Below the pieces are notes generated by a model that did not search any database, was not told where the DNA came from, and was given only the letters and a program-made list of their open reading frames with translations. A stretch of DNA of 64,000 nucleotides, taken from assembly GCA_948144175.1 (NCBI GenBank), contig CANXME010002455.1, forward strand, positions 62,001 through 126,000. The letters run 5' to 3'. Of the stretch, positions 1-11,756 are shown one piece after another (positions within the stretch are counted from its first letter, which is position 1; the number at the start of each line of letters is the position of its first letter). A program made the position numbers and the translations under genes. This stretch comes from Closterium sp. NIES-65. Lineage: Eukaryota; Streptophyta; Zygnematophyceae; Desmidiales; Closteriaceae.

Positions 1-26
1 CACCCAACTGCTTCCGCTGCTACTCT

Positions 27-660
27 GTGTTCGGCACGCCCCGTGGCGTGCCCCTCGCGCTACTCTTAGCGGCCCCGTTGCCGCCCTTCCAGGCCCCTCG
101 CGGCCCCTTCGCGGCCCCTTTGCCGCCCTTCCTAGCCCCTCGCGGCCCCTTCGCAGCCCCGTCGCCGCCCCTTTTACAGCCTGTCACCGCCCTTCCAGGC
201 CCCTTGCGGCCCCTTCGCGGCCCCGTCGCTGCCCCTATCGGCCCCGTCGACGCCACCAGCGGCCCCGTCGACGCCACCAGCGGCCCCGTCGACGCCACCA
301 GCGGCCTCGTCGCCGCCCCTATCGGCCACGTCGCCGACCCTAGCGGCCCCGTCGCCGCTCCTATCGGCCCCATTGCCGCCGCCAGTGGCCCCGTCGTCGC
401 CGCCAGCGGCCCCGTCGCCGCCACTTGCGGCCCCGGCCCCGCCCCGGCCATGCCCCGTCGCCAGCCGCGGCGCACCGGGGGCACGTGCACCGCCCCCCCC
501 CCACCTTTTCCCGTCGCCTTTTGAGGCGACCTGGAGGGGGGGGGCGAGCGTCGCCCCTTCTGCCGCCTGCTTTGGCGCCCTGGGAGGCCGCGCATCGCCC
601 CCCCCCCCCCCCCCCCCTTTCCCCCCCCCCCCCTCCTCCCCCCCCCCCCCCCCCGTAACC
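27..660 (+). repeat. GC-rich tandem repeats and poly-C tracts of a copia leader
   Basis: Short repeats built on ggccccgtcgccgcc, including three near-identical copies of a 21-bp unit around 243-303, run into long poly-C tracts at about 598-655. Open frames on both strands are a by-product of the composition and have no recognisable domain. I read it as the untranslated leader seen upstream of gag in the other copies. Confidence 0.6.
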
Positions 661-1267
661 TCCCTACCCGCCATCCCGCCCTGCCCTGTGTTCGGGTTTG
701 GGGGTGGCGAGTGGGGGGTGGCAGGTGTGTGGTCTCCCCTGCTCCTCCTCCTACTCTGTCTCCCACTGCTGCAGCTGCTGCTGAGGGGGGTGGGTGTGTG
801 GGAGTCAACGGAGTGGTGCTAGGGGGTGGGGTGTGAGTGAACCTAGGGGTGCAGTAGGGGGTATGTGAAATGGGGGTGGGATAGTTTGGGGAGGTTGAAG
901 GGGGTGGCGGCCGAGAAGCCATCAGCTCCAGTTGCCCGTGAGACCGTTGCGCCAGTCGCCCGTAAGCCAGTTGCGCCAGTCGCCCGTGAGCCCGTTGCTC
1001 CGGTCGCCCGTGAGTCCGTTGCTCCTGCCGCTCAGAGTTAGCCGCGGAGCCAATTACTCCAGTAGCCCACTACCTCCTCTCCTCTCATAGTCCCTCCTCC
1101 TCCACACTTGTCCTCTGCGATAGCCTCTAGCTTTGCTTACATTTGTGAACTTTAAACTGTTGCTTCTTGTACTTGTGCTCAGAATGTGTGGTGACATTGT
1201 GATCCACCCTGAGCTTGTTCTGCTTTGCTTGCTGTGCTGATTACACCCCACTTTGACTATGGGGGTG

Positions 1268-1408
1268 TGTCAGAATATTATGTTTCTCTAGTCTGCAGTG
1301 GGGTACTCTATAGTGAGTACAACCCTTTAGGGTTTGCTATATGTATCCCAATGTTTGCTAGTGAACACCCTCTTCTCTCATTTCTCATTCTCGTTCATCC
1401 TCAAAACA
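1268..1408 (+). repeat. Short copia LTR (3' LTR of the remnant)
   Basis: Starts TGTCAGAAT immediately after the polypurine tract tatgggggtg and ends near aaaaca at 1408. The internal phrases tgcagtggggtac and agggtttgct match the family LTR. The right boundary is uncertain by a few bases because TRIM LTR sequence begins there. Confidence 0.65.
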
Positions 1409-1472
1409 GGCCCGTTGTCCGGGGGGGTTATGGGCGCACTGACCCGCTATTTAACAAGCCCTTTTATCCCAA

Positions 1473-1533
1473 TGGTCTTGTGGTTGGGATTCTGACATGG
1501 TATCAGAGTGAAGGTCTTGGGTTCGAATCCCAG
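1473..1533 (+). promoter_or_regulatory. tRNA-like fold with A and B boxes in TRIM copy 1
   Basis: A-box-like tggtcttgtgg starts at 1473 and a canonical B box ggttcgaatcc lies at 1520-1530. Anticodon-like arm: TCTGA (1491-1495), 7-nt loop (1496-1502), TCAGA (1503-1507). T-like arm: TTGGG (1517-1521), loop TTCGAAT (1522-1528), CCCAG (1529-1533). The LTR/primer-site boundary falls inside the anticodon-like loop. No acceptor stem forms, so it is not a functional tRNA gene; an internal RNA polymerase III promoter is inferred. Confidence 0.55.
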
Positions 1534-1566
1534 TGTGTGCACTTCGGGCATCCTAGTGCGGGGGGG

Positions 1567-1704
1567 TGTCAGAGGTCCACTGGAGATCCCCGATTGATCC
1601 TAGGGAAGGGTTACAGGCTCGTTGTCCTAGGCGGTTATGGGCGCACTGACCCGCTACTTAACAAGCCCTTTTATCCCAATGGTCTAGTGGTTGGGATTCT
1701 GACA
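1567..1704 (+). repeat. 3' LTR of TRIM copy 1
   Basis: 138 bp with 6-bp inverted termini TGTCAG/CTGACA. It closely matches the 5' LTR remnant at 1409-1497 (shared gttatgggcgcactgaccc and acaagcccttttatccc) and the two LTRs at 12537-12677 and 12771-12912. Confidence 0.8.
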
Positions 1705-1706
1705 TG

Positions 1707-4700
1707 ATCTTGATTATGATGCTATCCTTGCTGCTATGTATGCTGTGACTGTTAGAGCTGAGGGTGAATATTACCTGTGTGTTCCGCCCGACCCGGGCAT
1801 TGAGGCTGCTGCTCTAGGTGCTAGTGAGTCTACTGCTCCAAGTGCTGGAGAGTTTGCTCTCTCAGGTACCGCGTCGGCTCAGGCCTTGCACACGTTCACC
1901 CTTGACTCGGGTGCTTCCCGCTCTTTCTTTCGCGACTGCACCACACTCTCGCCGCTCAGTCGGCCAGTGGCAGTCTCCCTGGCTGACCCCTCTGGGGGTC
2001 CGGTCCTTGCACACTCCTCCACGTTTCTGCCGTGCCCGGCGGTCCTGTCTGGCTCTCTGTCTGGCCTCCACCTCCCCTCGTTCTCCACGAACTTGGTGAG
2101 TGGAGCTGACCTTCAGGACGCCTGGGTTGACCAGTTCACTCCTGGAGGTCAGCGGGTGACCCACTGTTCGTGCACTCGAACGGGCCGGCACCTGCCACGT
2201 TCTCCCGTCAGCCTGGGTCGAGCTTGTACACCCTGACTACCAGGTCTCCTCCCGTTGCTGCGTCTAGTTAGGCAGCTGCTTCGGATCAGGTGTTTGCAAA
2301 GCATCCCGGTCTGGTCCTGAGTCTGCCCCCTACTCGTGTCACCTCCTATCTCACCAGACTCTTCTCTGGCACAACCGCCTTGGTCACCCCTCCCTGCCTC
2401 GTCTTCGAGGCATGGCCTCCCGTGTCCTTGTCACTGCTCTTCTACCGTCTCTCCCTCCCCTTCCCCCGGGGCCTGCCCCTACCTGCGTTCCTTGCGTCGA
2501 GGGGCGGCAGCGCGCCGCTCCTCACTCCTCCGAGTTTCCTCCATCGAAGGCTCCCCTGCAGACTCTTCACATGGACGTGTGGGGCCCAGCCCGCGTCCGT
2601 GGATAGGGTCACGAGTGCTACTTTCTGCTGGTCGTTGACGACTACTCGCGTTACACCACAGTCTTCCCCTTGCGCCGCAAGGGTGAGGTCACTGAGGTGC
2701 TGATCGACAAGATCCGCGCTGCTCCTCGTCAGCTCAGCGAGAGTTTCAACTCGGACCTTCCTGTTCTGCGTCTGCACTCCGACAGAGGTGGAGAGTTCTC
2801 CTCCGACCTTCTGCGAGCCTTTTGTCGTGCGGAGGGCATCCGCCAGACGTTCACGCTTCCGGCCTCTCCACAGCAAAATGGGATTGCTGAGCGCCGCATT
2901 GGCATGTTCATGGACGTCGCTCGTACGTCCATGATCCATGCGGCTGCTCCCCATTTTCTGTGGCCGTTCGCGGTTCAGTACGCTGCGCATCAGCTCAACC
3001 TCCAGCCCTGGGTCTCCATGCCAGAGACCACACCTACTCTGCGATGGACGGGGAAGGTTGGCGATGCGTCTGCATTCCGTGTCTGGGGATCTCGAGCTTT
3101 CGTCCGCAACTTGTCTGTGGACAAGCTGTCCTCCCGTGCTGTTCCCTGCGTCTTCCTTGGCTTCCCCCTTAACGCGCCTTGTTGGCAGTTTTACCACCCC
3201 ACCTCGCGCTGTGTTCAGTCCTCTCAAGACGTCACGTTTGACGAGTCGGTTCTTTACTACCGTCTCTTCCCCTACCGCACTGCCCCCTCCCCCCCCCCAC
3301 CGCTCTTCCTTGCGCCAGATCCTCCTCTGGTAGATCCCCTTCCCCCTCAGGTTCCTGCCCCCTCAGGTGTGTCCCAGGTAGACGCAGACGAGCCTATTGA
3401 GGTAGCTGTTGACTCTGGTGCGGCTAGGGGTGCTGAGCCTGCGGGTGCCGGGTCTGGGGGTGTTGAGCCTGAGCGTGCAGAGCCTGGGGGTGCTGAGTCT
3501 GGGGGTGCTGAGCTTGGGGGTGCTGAGCCTGGGGGTGCTGAGCCTGGGGTTGCTAAGTCTGGGGGTGCGGAGCCTGAGGGTGCAGAGCCTGCACGTGTGG
3601 AGTCTGGAGGTGCTGAGCCTGGAGGTACTTTGGGTGCTAAGCCTGCGCGTGTGGAGTCTGGAGGAGCTGAGCCTGGAGTTATCTCGGGTGCTTCGTCCCG
3701 GCGGGAGCCACTCTCTCCACAGCAACTGCGCGTGTGGTTTGCTCGGCGCTGGAGCCGTGCTACTGGAGCTGGTTGTACTACGGGCGCTGGAGGTCCTGCT
3801 GCTGCTGGAGCAACTGGAGGTTCTGGAGCCACTGGTCCCAGAGGTGCTCGTACTGGAGGTACTAGAGCTGCTGGGCCTGGTGGTGCTACTTGAGCTGGAG
3901 CTGCTAGAGGTGCTAGAGCTGGCGGTGCTGCTGGAGCAGGTGCTGCTGGAGGTACTGGAGCTGGCGCTACTGGAGCTGCTGGGGCTTCTGGTGGTCTTGC
4001 TGGAGCGGGAGCTACTGGAGGTGCTGGAGCTGGAGGCGCTACTGGAGCTGCTGGAGGTGCTGCTGGAGCTGGTGGTGCTGCTGGAGTTGGCGCTGACGCT
4101 GGGGGTGCTGATGCTGTCCCTGCTGGTTCTTGAGGCACTACACGGCCGCGGCCGTACTTCGTTCCGCTCCTTGAGCACGTTCTCGGTCTCCCGCCTTCTA
4201 CTGGTCCTGCTCCTTCCTTAGAGTCTCCACTGCTTGTCAAGCCGCAATTGCAGTCACAGTTACAGCTACAGCCCGCCTCCCCACTGCCTGCTCCTTCTCC
4301 TTACACTGGTCCGAATGGAGGTCTTGCTGAGCGTCGTGAGCCTACGTCTCGTCCTGCGTCGCCTGTTCGTGCTGCTCACACTAGTCGTCGTGGTTCGCGT
4401 CAGCGTCCTCCTCCTGTCCCCGGCACGCACCAGATGGCAATGTGTCCTTCCGCTGCTTCGCATCGTGTCCCTCTGCCGTCTCCTTCTACATCCTCCCTTC
4501 TTGTCAGTACGGACCCAGAGTCTGACTCCCTTCATGCTGCTAGTCCTACTATCACGCGTCTCCTGGCCATTGTTGTCACTGACCCCTCCTTTGAGTCTAC
4601 TGCTGCGTCTGCTCTTGTTGCTGAGCTTGTCGACTTTGCTGCTCGCTGCCGTCTAGACTACGCCGCTAGTCTTGTTGCTGAGTCTGAGTCTGTCTGTCCT

Positions 4701-6418
4701 CCGTCCGTCGGGGGTGAGTGTGCCCTTAGCACGGACGTCCTTGAGGACAGGCAAGAGGAGTTCCAGTGCTTTGCTGCTGCTTTACCTCATCTCGTGTCCA
4801 TGCTTCTTGCCCTTGAGGGAGACCCGGATGCACCAGACATCCCGGCCCCGCGCTCTTATGCAGAGGCGATAGAGGATCCCTACTCTTCTCAGTGGTAGAA
4901 AGCCATAGACGGAGAGATGGCTTCCTGGAAGTCCACACGCACCTACGTCGACAAGGTTCCCCCACCTCGGGCGAACATCGTCAGTGGCATGTGGATTTTC
5001 AGGGTGAAGCGGCCGCCGGGTTCTCCGCCTGTCTTCAAGGCGTGTTACATGGCTCGAGGCTTCAGTCAGCGGCAGGGAGTTGACTACTTTTAGACCTTCT
5101 CTCCCACCCTGAAGATGACCACTCTTTAGGTGCTGCTGCACATAGCCGCTCAACGCGACTACGAGCTTCACTCTCTTGACTCCAGCACAGCCTTCCTACA
5201 GAGCAGCCTGCACGAGGAGATCTGGCTGCGCCGCCAACCTAGCTTCACTGGGTCGTTTCCTCCTAGTACCCAGTGGAGCCTCCGCCGGCTAGTCTACGGT
5301 CTCCGCCAAGCGCCCCGTGAGTGGCACGACACACTGAGGACTACGCTTGCGGCTCTTGGGTTTGCTCCTTCTACTACTGACCCGTCGCTGTTTCTGCGCA
5401 CCGACACTTCACTGCTGCCATTCTACATCGTCGTGTACGTCGATGACTTGGTCTTTGCCACTACTGATACTGAGGGACTCGCCCACGTGAAGTTGGAGCT
5501 GCAGAAGAGACACGCGTGCACCGACCTGGGTAAACTGCGCAGCTACATGGGCTTGCAGATCACCTGGGAGAGAGCAGAGCGCACCATTACTTTGACTCGG
5601 TCACACATGGTGCAGCAGGTCCTTCAGCGCTTCAACTTCACGTACTCCTTGCCTCAGGCCACTCCTCTGCCTACTCGCCACTCGCTCTCAGCTCTGCCTT
5701 CGGATGAGTCCGTAGAGCCGAGTGGCCCGTACCGAGAGCTTGTTGGCTGCCTCATGTACTTGATGACCTGCACTCGTCCTGACCTGGCATACCCTCTTAG
5801 CATCTTGGCGCGCTATGTAGCTCCTGGGAGACACCGACCAAAGCACATGGATGCAGCTGAGAGGGTGTTGCGCTACCTGTGCAGTACGTCGGGCATGGGG
5901 CTCGTGCTTGGAGGACGGGCTCGAGTTGTCCTCACTGGTCACGTAGACGCTTCTTGGGTTGACGACTTGGCTATGCAGCGGTCGTCATAGGGTTACACCT
6001 TCAGCCTTGGTTCCGGCTCTGTTTCGTGGCGGTCTACCCGCTCGTCTTTGGTTCTCAACTCCAGTTGTGAGGCTGAGATCTACGCTGGGGCCATGGCTGT
6101 ACAGGAGTTACGCATGCTTACCTACCTGCTGACCCACTTGGGAGAGGCGCCTCGTTCTCCTCTAGTTCTGTTCGTCGACAACAAGGCCATGCTTGCCTTG
6201 GGTTAGGAGCACAGACTCGAGCATAGAACAAAGCACATTGCTCTGTGCTCCTTCCTTGCTCGAGAGCTCTAGCAGCGGAGTCAGCTTTGTCTTGCTTACG
6301 TGGCCTCTCGGGCCAACACTGCTGATATCTTTACCAAGGCACTTCAGCCTTGTGATCATCAGCGTTTTTGTACTAGGTCATGTCTTGTGCCTACCTGGTC
6401 TCACCTTCTTACCTCTTG
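1707..6418 (+). pseudogene. Copia I pol pseudogene (PR-IN-RT-RNase H)
   Basis: Broken polyprotein of a Ty1/copia element. Protease keeps LDSGAS near 1907. Integrase keeps HMDVWGP (about 2570), LHSDRGGEF (about 2775) and QNGIAERR (about 2876). The IN-RT spacer (about 3410-3700) is a string of GAEPG-like pentapeptides. RT keeps YVDD near 5440 and RNase H keeps SSCEAEIYAGA near 6065. Frameshifts separate protease, pre-integrase and spacer. In-frame stops include 2604, 4896, 5091, 5988 and 6270; these five read TAG where intact element A reads CAG. Family assignment is secure from motif order (integrase before RT). Confidence 0.9.
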
Positions 6419-6638
6419 ACTTTGCTTGTACTGTGATCTATATATACCTGCACCTGCATGCTTGCCCTTGCTAGGTTGAGATCACTGTCTTGCTTGTTCA
6501 CCTTGATTTATGATCCTGTAAGTGAACTGGCCTTATGGCCTTGTACTTGTGCTCAGAATGCGTGGTAACGTTGTGATCCACCCTGAGCTTGACCTTGCCT
6601 TGTTCTCTTGCTTGTTCCCCACTTTGCCTATGGGGGTG

Positions 6639-6762
6639 TGTCAGAACTATATTGTAGGCTGTAGTGGGGCACTCCTTATGGGGTACAATATTGTAATGTT
6701 TTTCCTATACAAACCTTGTACTGCCCTGTTTCTAGTCATTTCTCGTTTCATACCTTGTGACA
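6639..6762 (+). repeat. Short LTR between copia I and copia II
   Basis: Begins TGTCAGAAC after the polypurine tract tatgggggtg and ends near ttgtgaca at 6762 (about 124 bp). It serves as 3' LTR of copy I and is followed at once by the leader repeats of copy II, without a readable primer binding site. That suggests two copies joined through a shared LTR, or a deletion removing the site. Confidence 0.7.
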
Positions 6763-7330
6763 CTGCTGGCCTGCACTGCCCCGCACTACTGGCCTGCACT
6801 GCCCTGCACTGCTAGCCCGTGCCGCCCTGCCCTGCTGAGCGCCGCCCTGCACTGCTCAACTGGCCCGCACTGCCCTGCTGGTCCCTGTTCTTCTGGCCTG
6901 CACTACTGGCCTGCCCTACTGAACGGCGCCCTGCACTTCCCTGCTGGCCTGCACTGCCCTGTAGTACTGGCCTACACTGCCCTGCACTACTGGCCTGCAA
7001 TGCCCTGCACTGCTGGCCCGCGCCGCCCTGCCCTACTGAGCGCCGCCCTGTACTGCCCAGCTGGCCTGCACTGCCTTGCCGGTCCCTGCACTGCTAGCCT
7101 GCACTACTGGCCTGCACTGCCCTGCACTGCCCTCCACTGCTGGCCCGCGCCGCCCTCCCCTACTGAGAGCCACCCTGCACTGCCCTGCTGGCCTGCACTG
7201 CCCTGCTGGTCACTGCCCTGTACTGCCCTACTGGCCGCCCTGCACTGCACCACCCTACTGCACTGCCCATGCTGGCCGCACCGCCCTGCCTGAGCACCGC
7301 TAACAGCCGCGCCATCCTGCCCTACTCCGC
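6763..7330 (+). repeat. Tandem leader repeats of copia II
   Basis: Irregular tandem units of about 18-32 bp built on ctgctggcctgcactgcc and ctactggcctgcactgcc. It occupies the place of the GC-rich leaders of the other copies but has more A/T, as expected if CpG-rich units had lost C by deamination (inference). Confidence 0.75.
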
Positions 7331-7424
7331 GCTACTGCTCTGAGATTCGCCCTGCTGGCCACCGCCCTGCTTTGCCCTACCTGCGTGCTGCTCTGCTACT
7401 AGCGCGCCCGACCGCTTTGCCCGC

Positions 7425-10400
7425 TATGGCCATGCTCAGTGTCCTCACATTCGATCCGAAGGGCCGCCCGATAGAGTTTGATGCGTTGTTCGACGACCTA
7501 CAACTGTTCTTACTGAGCAATTCCAAGGACGGAGTCTCACTGTTTGACCTCACGTCTGGCGCCTCTCTCGCCCCTGCCGCCACAGCTGACAGTATGACTC
7601 GCTCACAGTGGCTTACTCATGACGTTGCTGCTCGCTTAGCCATTTGCAACCACGTGCCGTTAGCCGAACGCGCTCACTTCGGACTGCGAAAGCACTGTAC
7701 GACGCTGTAGTCGCTCGTTACTCCTCCCCAACCACTACTACTCGAGGTCGCCTTCTCCTGCCCTACCTGTTCCCAGAGCTGTCCGCCTTTGCCACAATAG
7801 CCGACCTCGTCACTCACCTTTGTACTAGTGACACTCGCTACCGCGCTGCGCTTCCCGCCGAGTTTCTCACCAAGAACCCTCCTCCCATGTACATCACTCT
7901 CTACTTCATAGTCACCCGCCTCCCTGACTCTCTTAGCGCTGTCAGGGACCTCCTTCTAGCCGTTGACCCCACCACCCTCACTGTCGACCTGCTCGAGAAG
8001 CACCTCCTTGCAGCTGAGACTAGCATAGTCGCCGTAGGCGCTTCTTGTGGAACTCCTCGCACCCCCTTCTTTGAGGGGTGTTCGCCCTCCCCCCTTCTCC
8101 CCTCAGTCGCCACTGCTACAACTGTTGACTACCATCGTGCTGAGGAGGTAGGAGCTGCGTCTGCCCCTAGTGGGAGGCGCTGCAGCAGCACGGGCAGGGG
8201 AGGCAGGGGCGGTGGGGGCGGCAGAGATGGAGGCGGTGGGGGGGGCGGTGGAGGCGGTGGAGGGAGCGGCGGTGGAGGAGGGAGTGGTGGTGGGGGTGGA
8301 GGTGTAGGTGGCGGCAGTGGTGGCGGCAGTGGCGGTAGTGGCGGCGGCAGTGGTGGCGGCAGCGGGAGTGGAGGCGGTGGCAGTGATGGCGGCCGGGGTG
8401 GTACGAGTCAGAGGGGAGGCATGGGTGGTGGTCAGAGGCAGCAGCAGCGGCAGCTTTCGCCCCAGGAGATACGTAAGTGGTTTGCCTAGCATGGGGCGGC
8501 TGGGGGTAGTGGTCCCTGCCCGTATGTCATTCGCACAGGTGACCGCACTGGTCAGACATGCGGGAAGCTCCACACTCAGTACCGCAGCTTCTCTCGTCTT
8601 ACCGATGCCTTCCGCACAGAGTTTCCTGACGCGGCTGAGCTCCCCTGCTGGGCAGAGTTGCTTAAGCAAGGTGTAGACATCTTTGCTCTTTATTATGATG
8701 CTATACTATCTGCCATGTATGCATTGACTGTTAGTGCAGAGGGTGACTGTTACCTGTGTATGCCGCCAGACCCAGGTATAGAGGTTGCTGCTCTAGGTGC
8801 TAGTGAGTCTGCTGCTCTAGGTGTTGGTGAGTCTGCTCTCATTGGTAATGCGCCTGCTTCGGCCTTGCACACCTTCACACTTGACTCAAGTGCTTCTCGC
8901 TGTTTCTTTTGCGATAGTACCTCAGTCACACCACTCTCTGCACTTGTTGCTGTCTCTCTAGCTGACCCCTCTGGGGGCCCAATCCTTGCACGTTCCTCCA
9001 CTGTTCTGCCTTCTCCCGCGGTTCCGTCTTGCTCACTATCAGGTTTCCACCTCCCCTCGTTCTTTACGAACTTGGTGAGCAACGCAGTCCTTTGAGATCA
9101 GTGTGTAGATACCTTCACCCCTGGAGGAGAGCGTGTGGCGATCTGTACGTGCTCCCGGACTGGCAAGCACCTGGCCAAGTTCACCCGTCAGCCTGGGTCG
9201 AGTCGGTACACACTGACTACTGCGCCTCCTCAGGTAGCTGCGTCTACGTCTGTGTCAGGTCAGCTTGCGCCCCCTTGCTCGTGACGCGCCCTGTCGTACC
9301 AGACGCTTCTTTGGCACCACCGCCTTGGTCACCCTTCTGTGGCACGCCTCCGTGGCATGCACTCCCGTCTCCTTGTCTCTGGTCTTCCCAGGTCTCTGCC
9401 TCCCCTTCCACCCTCGCTTGCCCCTCCCTGCCTTCCGTGTGTCGAGGGGCGGCAGCGCGCCGCTCCTCACTCCTCCTCGTTCCCCCCGACAGAAGCTCCC
9501 CTGCAGACTCTCCACCTGGACGTGTGGGGCCCAACCCGCATCCATGGACTGGGCCACGAGCGGTACTTTCTGCTGGTTGTCGACGACTACACGCGTTACA
9601 CCACGGTCTTCCCCTTGCGCCACAAGGGGGAGGTCCCTGATGTTCTGATCCCCTGGATCCGCGCTGTTCGTCTCCAGCTCCGCGAGCGGTTTGAGACGGA
9701 CCTTCCTGTCCTGCGTCTGCACTCTAACAGAGGTGGTGAGTTTTCCCCCGACCTCTTGCGGGGCTTTTGTCGTGCGGAGGGCATTCACCAGAAGTTCATG
9801 CTTCCGGCCTCTCTGCAGCAGAATGGGGTTGCTGAGCGCCACATTGGCTTAGTCATAAAGATCGTTCGCATCTCCATGATCCATGCGGCTGCCCCCCATT
9901 TTTTGTGGCCGTTTGCAGTCCAGTACGCTGCGCACACACTGCGTTGGACGGGGGAGACCTTGCCCACACTGCGTTGGACGGGGGAGGTTGGCGATGCGTC
10001 GGTGTTCCGGGTCTGGGGATGTTGTGCTTTTGTCCGTGATACCTCCGCGGACAAGCTCTCCTCCAGCGCCGTTCCCTGCGTCTTCCTTGGCTTTCTCCCT
10101 GACGCGCCTGGCTGGCAGTTTTACCACCCCACCTCGCGCCGTGTCATGTCCTCTCAGTACGTCACGTTTGACGAGTCGGTTCCTTTTTACCGTCTCTTCC
10201 CCTACCGCACTGCCCCTCTCCCTCCCCCACCGCTTTTCCTCGCACTAGGTCCTCCTCCAGTAGACCCTCTCCCCTCTCAGGGTCCTTCTCCCTCAGGTGT
10301 GTCCCAGGTAGACCCTGTCGAGCCTGTCGAGGTAGCTGTCGACTCTGGTGTTGCTAGAGGTGTTGTGTCTGGGGGTGCTGAGCCTGCGAGTGCGGGGCCT

Positions 10401-11756
10401 GGGTGTGCTGGGTGTGAGTGTGCGGAGCCTGGGGGTGCTGAGCCTGGGGTTGCTGAGTCTGAGGGTGCAGAGCCTGGGGTTACTGAGCCTGCGGGTGCGG
10501 AGCCTGAGTGTGTGAAGCCTGGAGGTGCTGAGCCTGGGGGTACTGAGCCCAAGTGTGCTGAGCCTGGAGGTCCTTCGGGTTTCTTGTCATGACGCGAGTC
10601 TCTCTCTCCACTGCATCTGCGGGAGTGGTTTGCTCGGCGCTAAAGCCTCTGGAGTGATGTTGCTAGAGCTGGATCTGCTAAAGGTGCTGGAGCCACTAGT
10701 CTCGGAAGTGCTCGTACTGGAGGTACCAGAGCTGCTGGAGCTAGAGGTGCTGCTGGAGCTAGAGCTGCTGGAGGTGCTGGAGCCGCTGGTTCCGAAGGTG
10801 TTTGTCCTAGAGGTACTGGAGGTGCTGCTGGAGCTGGAGCTGCTGGAGGTGCTGGAGCCGTTGGTCCCGGAGGTGCTTGTACTAGAGGTACTGGAGGTAC
10901 TGGAGCTGCTGGAGCTGGGGGTGCTGCAGGAGCTGGAGCTACTGGAGGTGCTAGAGCTGCTGGAGCTAGAGCTGCTGGAGGCGTTGGAGCTGCTGGAGGC
11001 CCTGGAGATGGAGGTGCTGGCCCTTGGGGTGTTGGTGCTGTTGGAGCTGGTTCTAGAGGCGCTCTGCGGCCGCGGCCGTACTTCGTTCCACTGCTTCAGC
11101 AGGTTCTTGGTCTCCCGCCTTCTACTCACCTTACTCCTCCCTTACTGTGTCCACCGCCCGACTGCTCACAGCCACAGCTACTGCCAGCCTCTCCACTGCC
11201 GGCTCCTTCTCCTAACACTGGGCAGCCATGCAGTCTTACAGAGCGTCGTGAGCCTGCGTCTCGTCCTGCTTTGCCTGTTCGCGTTGTTCGCACTGGTCGT
11301 CGTGTTCCGCGTCAGCGTCCTCCACCTACGTCCTCTCTTGCTAACGGACCGGACCCTGAGTTTGACTCACTTCGTGCTGCTAGTCCTACTATCACACGTC
11401 TTCTGGCCAATGTTGTCACTGACCCTTCCTTTGAGTCCACTACTGCGTCTGCCCTAGTTGCTCGGCTTGTTTCCTTGCTGCCGCGTGTCACGTCGACTAC
11501 GCCGCTAGTCTTGTTGCTGAGTCTGAGTCTGTCTGTCCTCTGTCCGTCAGGGGTGAGTGTGCTCTTGGCACGGATGTCCTTGAGAACAGGCAAGAGGACT
11601 TTGAGTGCTTTGCAGCTGCTGTACCTCATCTCGTGTCCATGTTGATTGCACTTGAGGGAGACCCGGATGCACCACGTATCCCGACCCCGCACTCTTACGC
11701 AGAGGCGATTGAGGGTCCCTAATCCTCTCAGTGGCAGACAGCCATGGACGCAGGGA
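7425..11756 (+). pseudogene. Copia II gag-pol pseudogene
   Basis: Gag starts at ATG 7425 (MAMLSVLTFD) and carries the retrotransposon Gag (UBN2-type) core, frameshifted near 7690 and continued in another frame to a glycine-rich tail (about 8200-8440) and an LSPQEIRKW motif before a stop at 8486-8488. The protease motif is DSSAS instead of DSGAS (about 8881). In integrase the second catalytic Asp is Asn (LHSNRGGEF, about 9715), and a direct repeat of about 32 bp lies at 9932-9988. Sequence matching RT is absent because the copy is truncated. Inactive by several independent lesions. Confidence 0.88.

Larger units (their letters stand above)
1..1408 (+). mobile_element. Internally deleted copia remnant (leader, 3' UTR, LTR)
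   Basis: A GC-rich leader-like segment (1 to about 1060) is followed directly by a 3' UTR like those of the other short-LTR copies (about 1130-1267: the phrase gatccaccctgagcttg, then a polypurine tract tatgggggtg) and by an LTR at 1268-1408. No gag or pol lies between. Around 715-775 the text resembles the leader of element A at 30612-30665 (gtggcaggtgtgtgg, then a ctcccctgct-type pyrimidine stretch), which supports the same family. The left end is cut by the window edge. Confidence 0.6.
1409..1704 (+). mobile_element. TRIM copy 1, miniature LTR element with truncated 5' LTR
   Basis: Order: 5' LTR remnant (1409-1497, missing roughly its first third), primer binding site TGGTATCAGAG at 1498, a 69-bp interior ending in a G-rich polypurine tract (1498-1566), and a complete 3' LTR (1567-1704, TGTCAG...CTGACA). 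It has no coding capacity. A second, intact copy at 12537-12912 defines the structure. It sits between a copia LTR and the truncated start of copia copy I, so no target duplication can be read. Confidence 0.75.
1705..6762 (+). mobile_element. Copia copy I, 5'-truncated and decayed
   Basis: Starts abruptly inside the Gag-protease spacer at a LDYDAIL-type sequence and runs through protease, integrase, spacer, RT and RNase H to a 3' UTR and LTR (6639-6762). The leader and Gag core are absent. Many stops and frameshifts make it inactive. Confidence 0.9.
6763..11756 (+). mobile_element. Copia copy II, 3'-truncated and decayed
   Basis: Leader repeats (6763-7424), gag (7425 to about 8490), protease, integrase, spacer and the region before RT. 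The copy stops at about 11756, inside the AMDAEMASW-type block preceding RT, where it meets copia III in opposite orientation. No 3' LTR remains. Confidence 0.85.

Noticed and set aside
20..922. Long open frames on both strands in the first kilobase (300 and 165 codons)
   Set aside because: They arise from GC-rich tandem repeats, overlap each other and encode only Pro/Ala/Gly-rich text without a domain.
3347..4240. Long antisense frames opposite copia spacers (also at 10587, 33151 and 46450)
   Set aside because: Shadow frames of the GAEPG-type repeats; low-complexity products with no domain.
8200..8440. Gly-rich sequence as an independent glycine-rich protein gene
   Set aside because: It is the tail of copia Gag, with homologous tails at about 18830-19030, 49260-49450 and 58650-58860.
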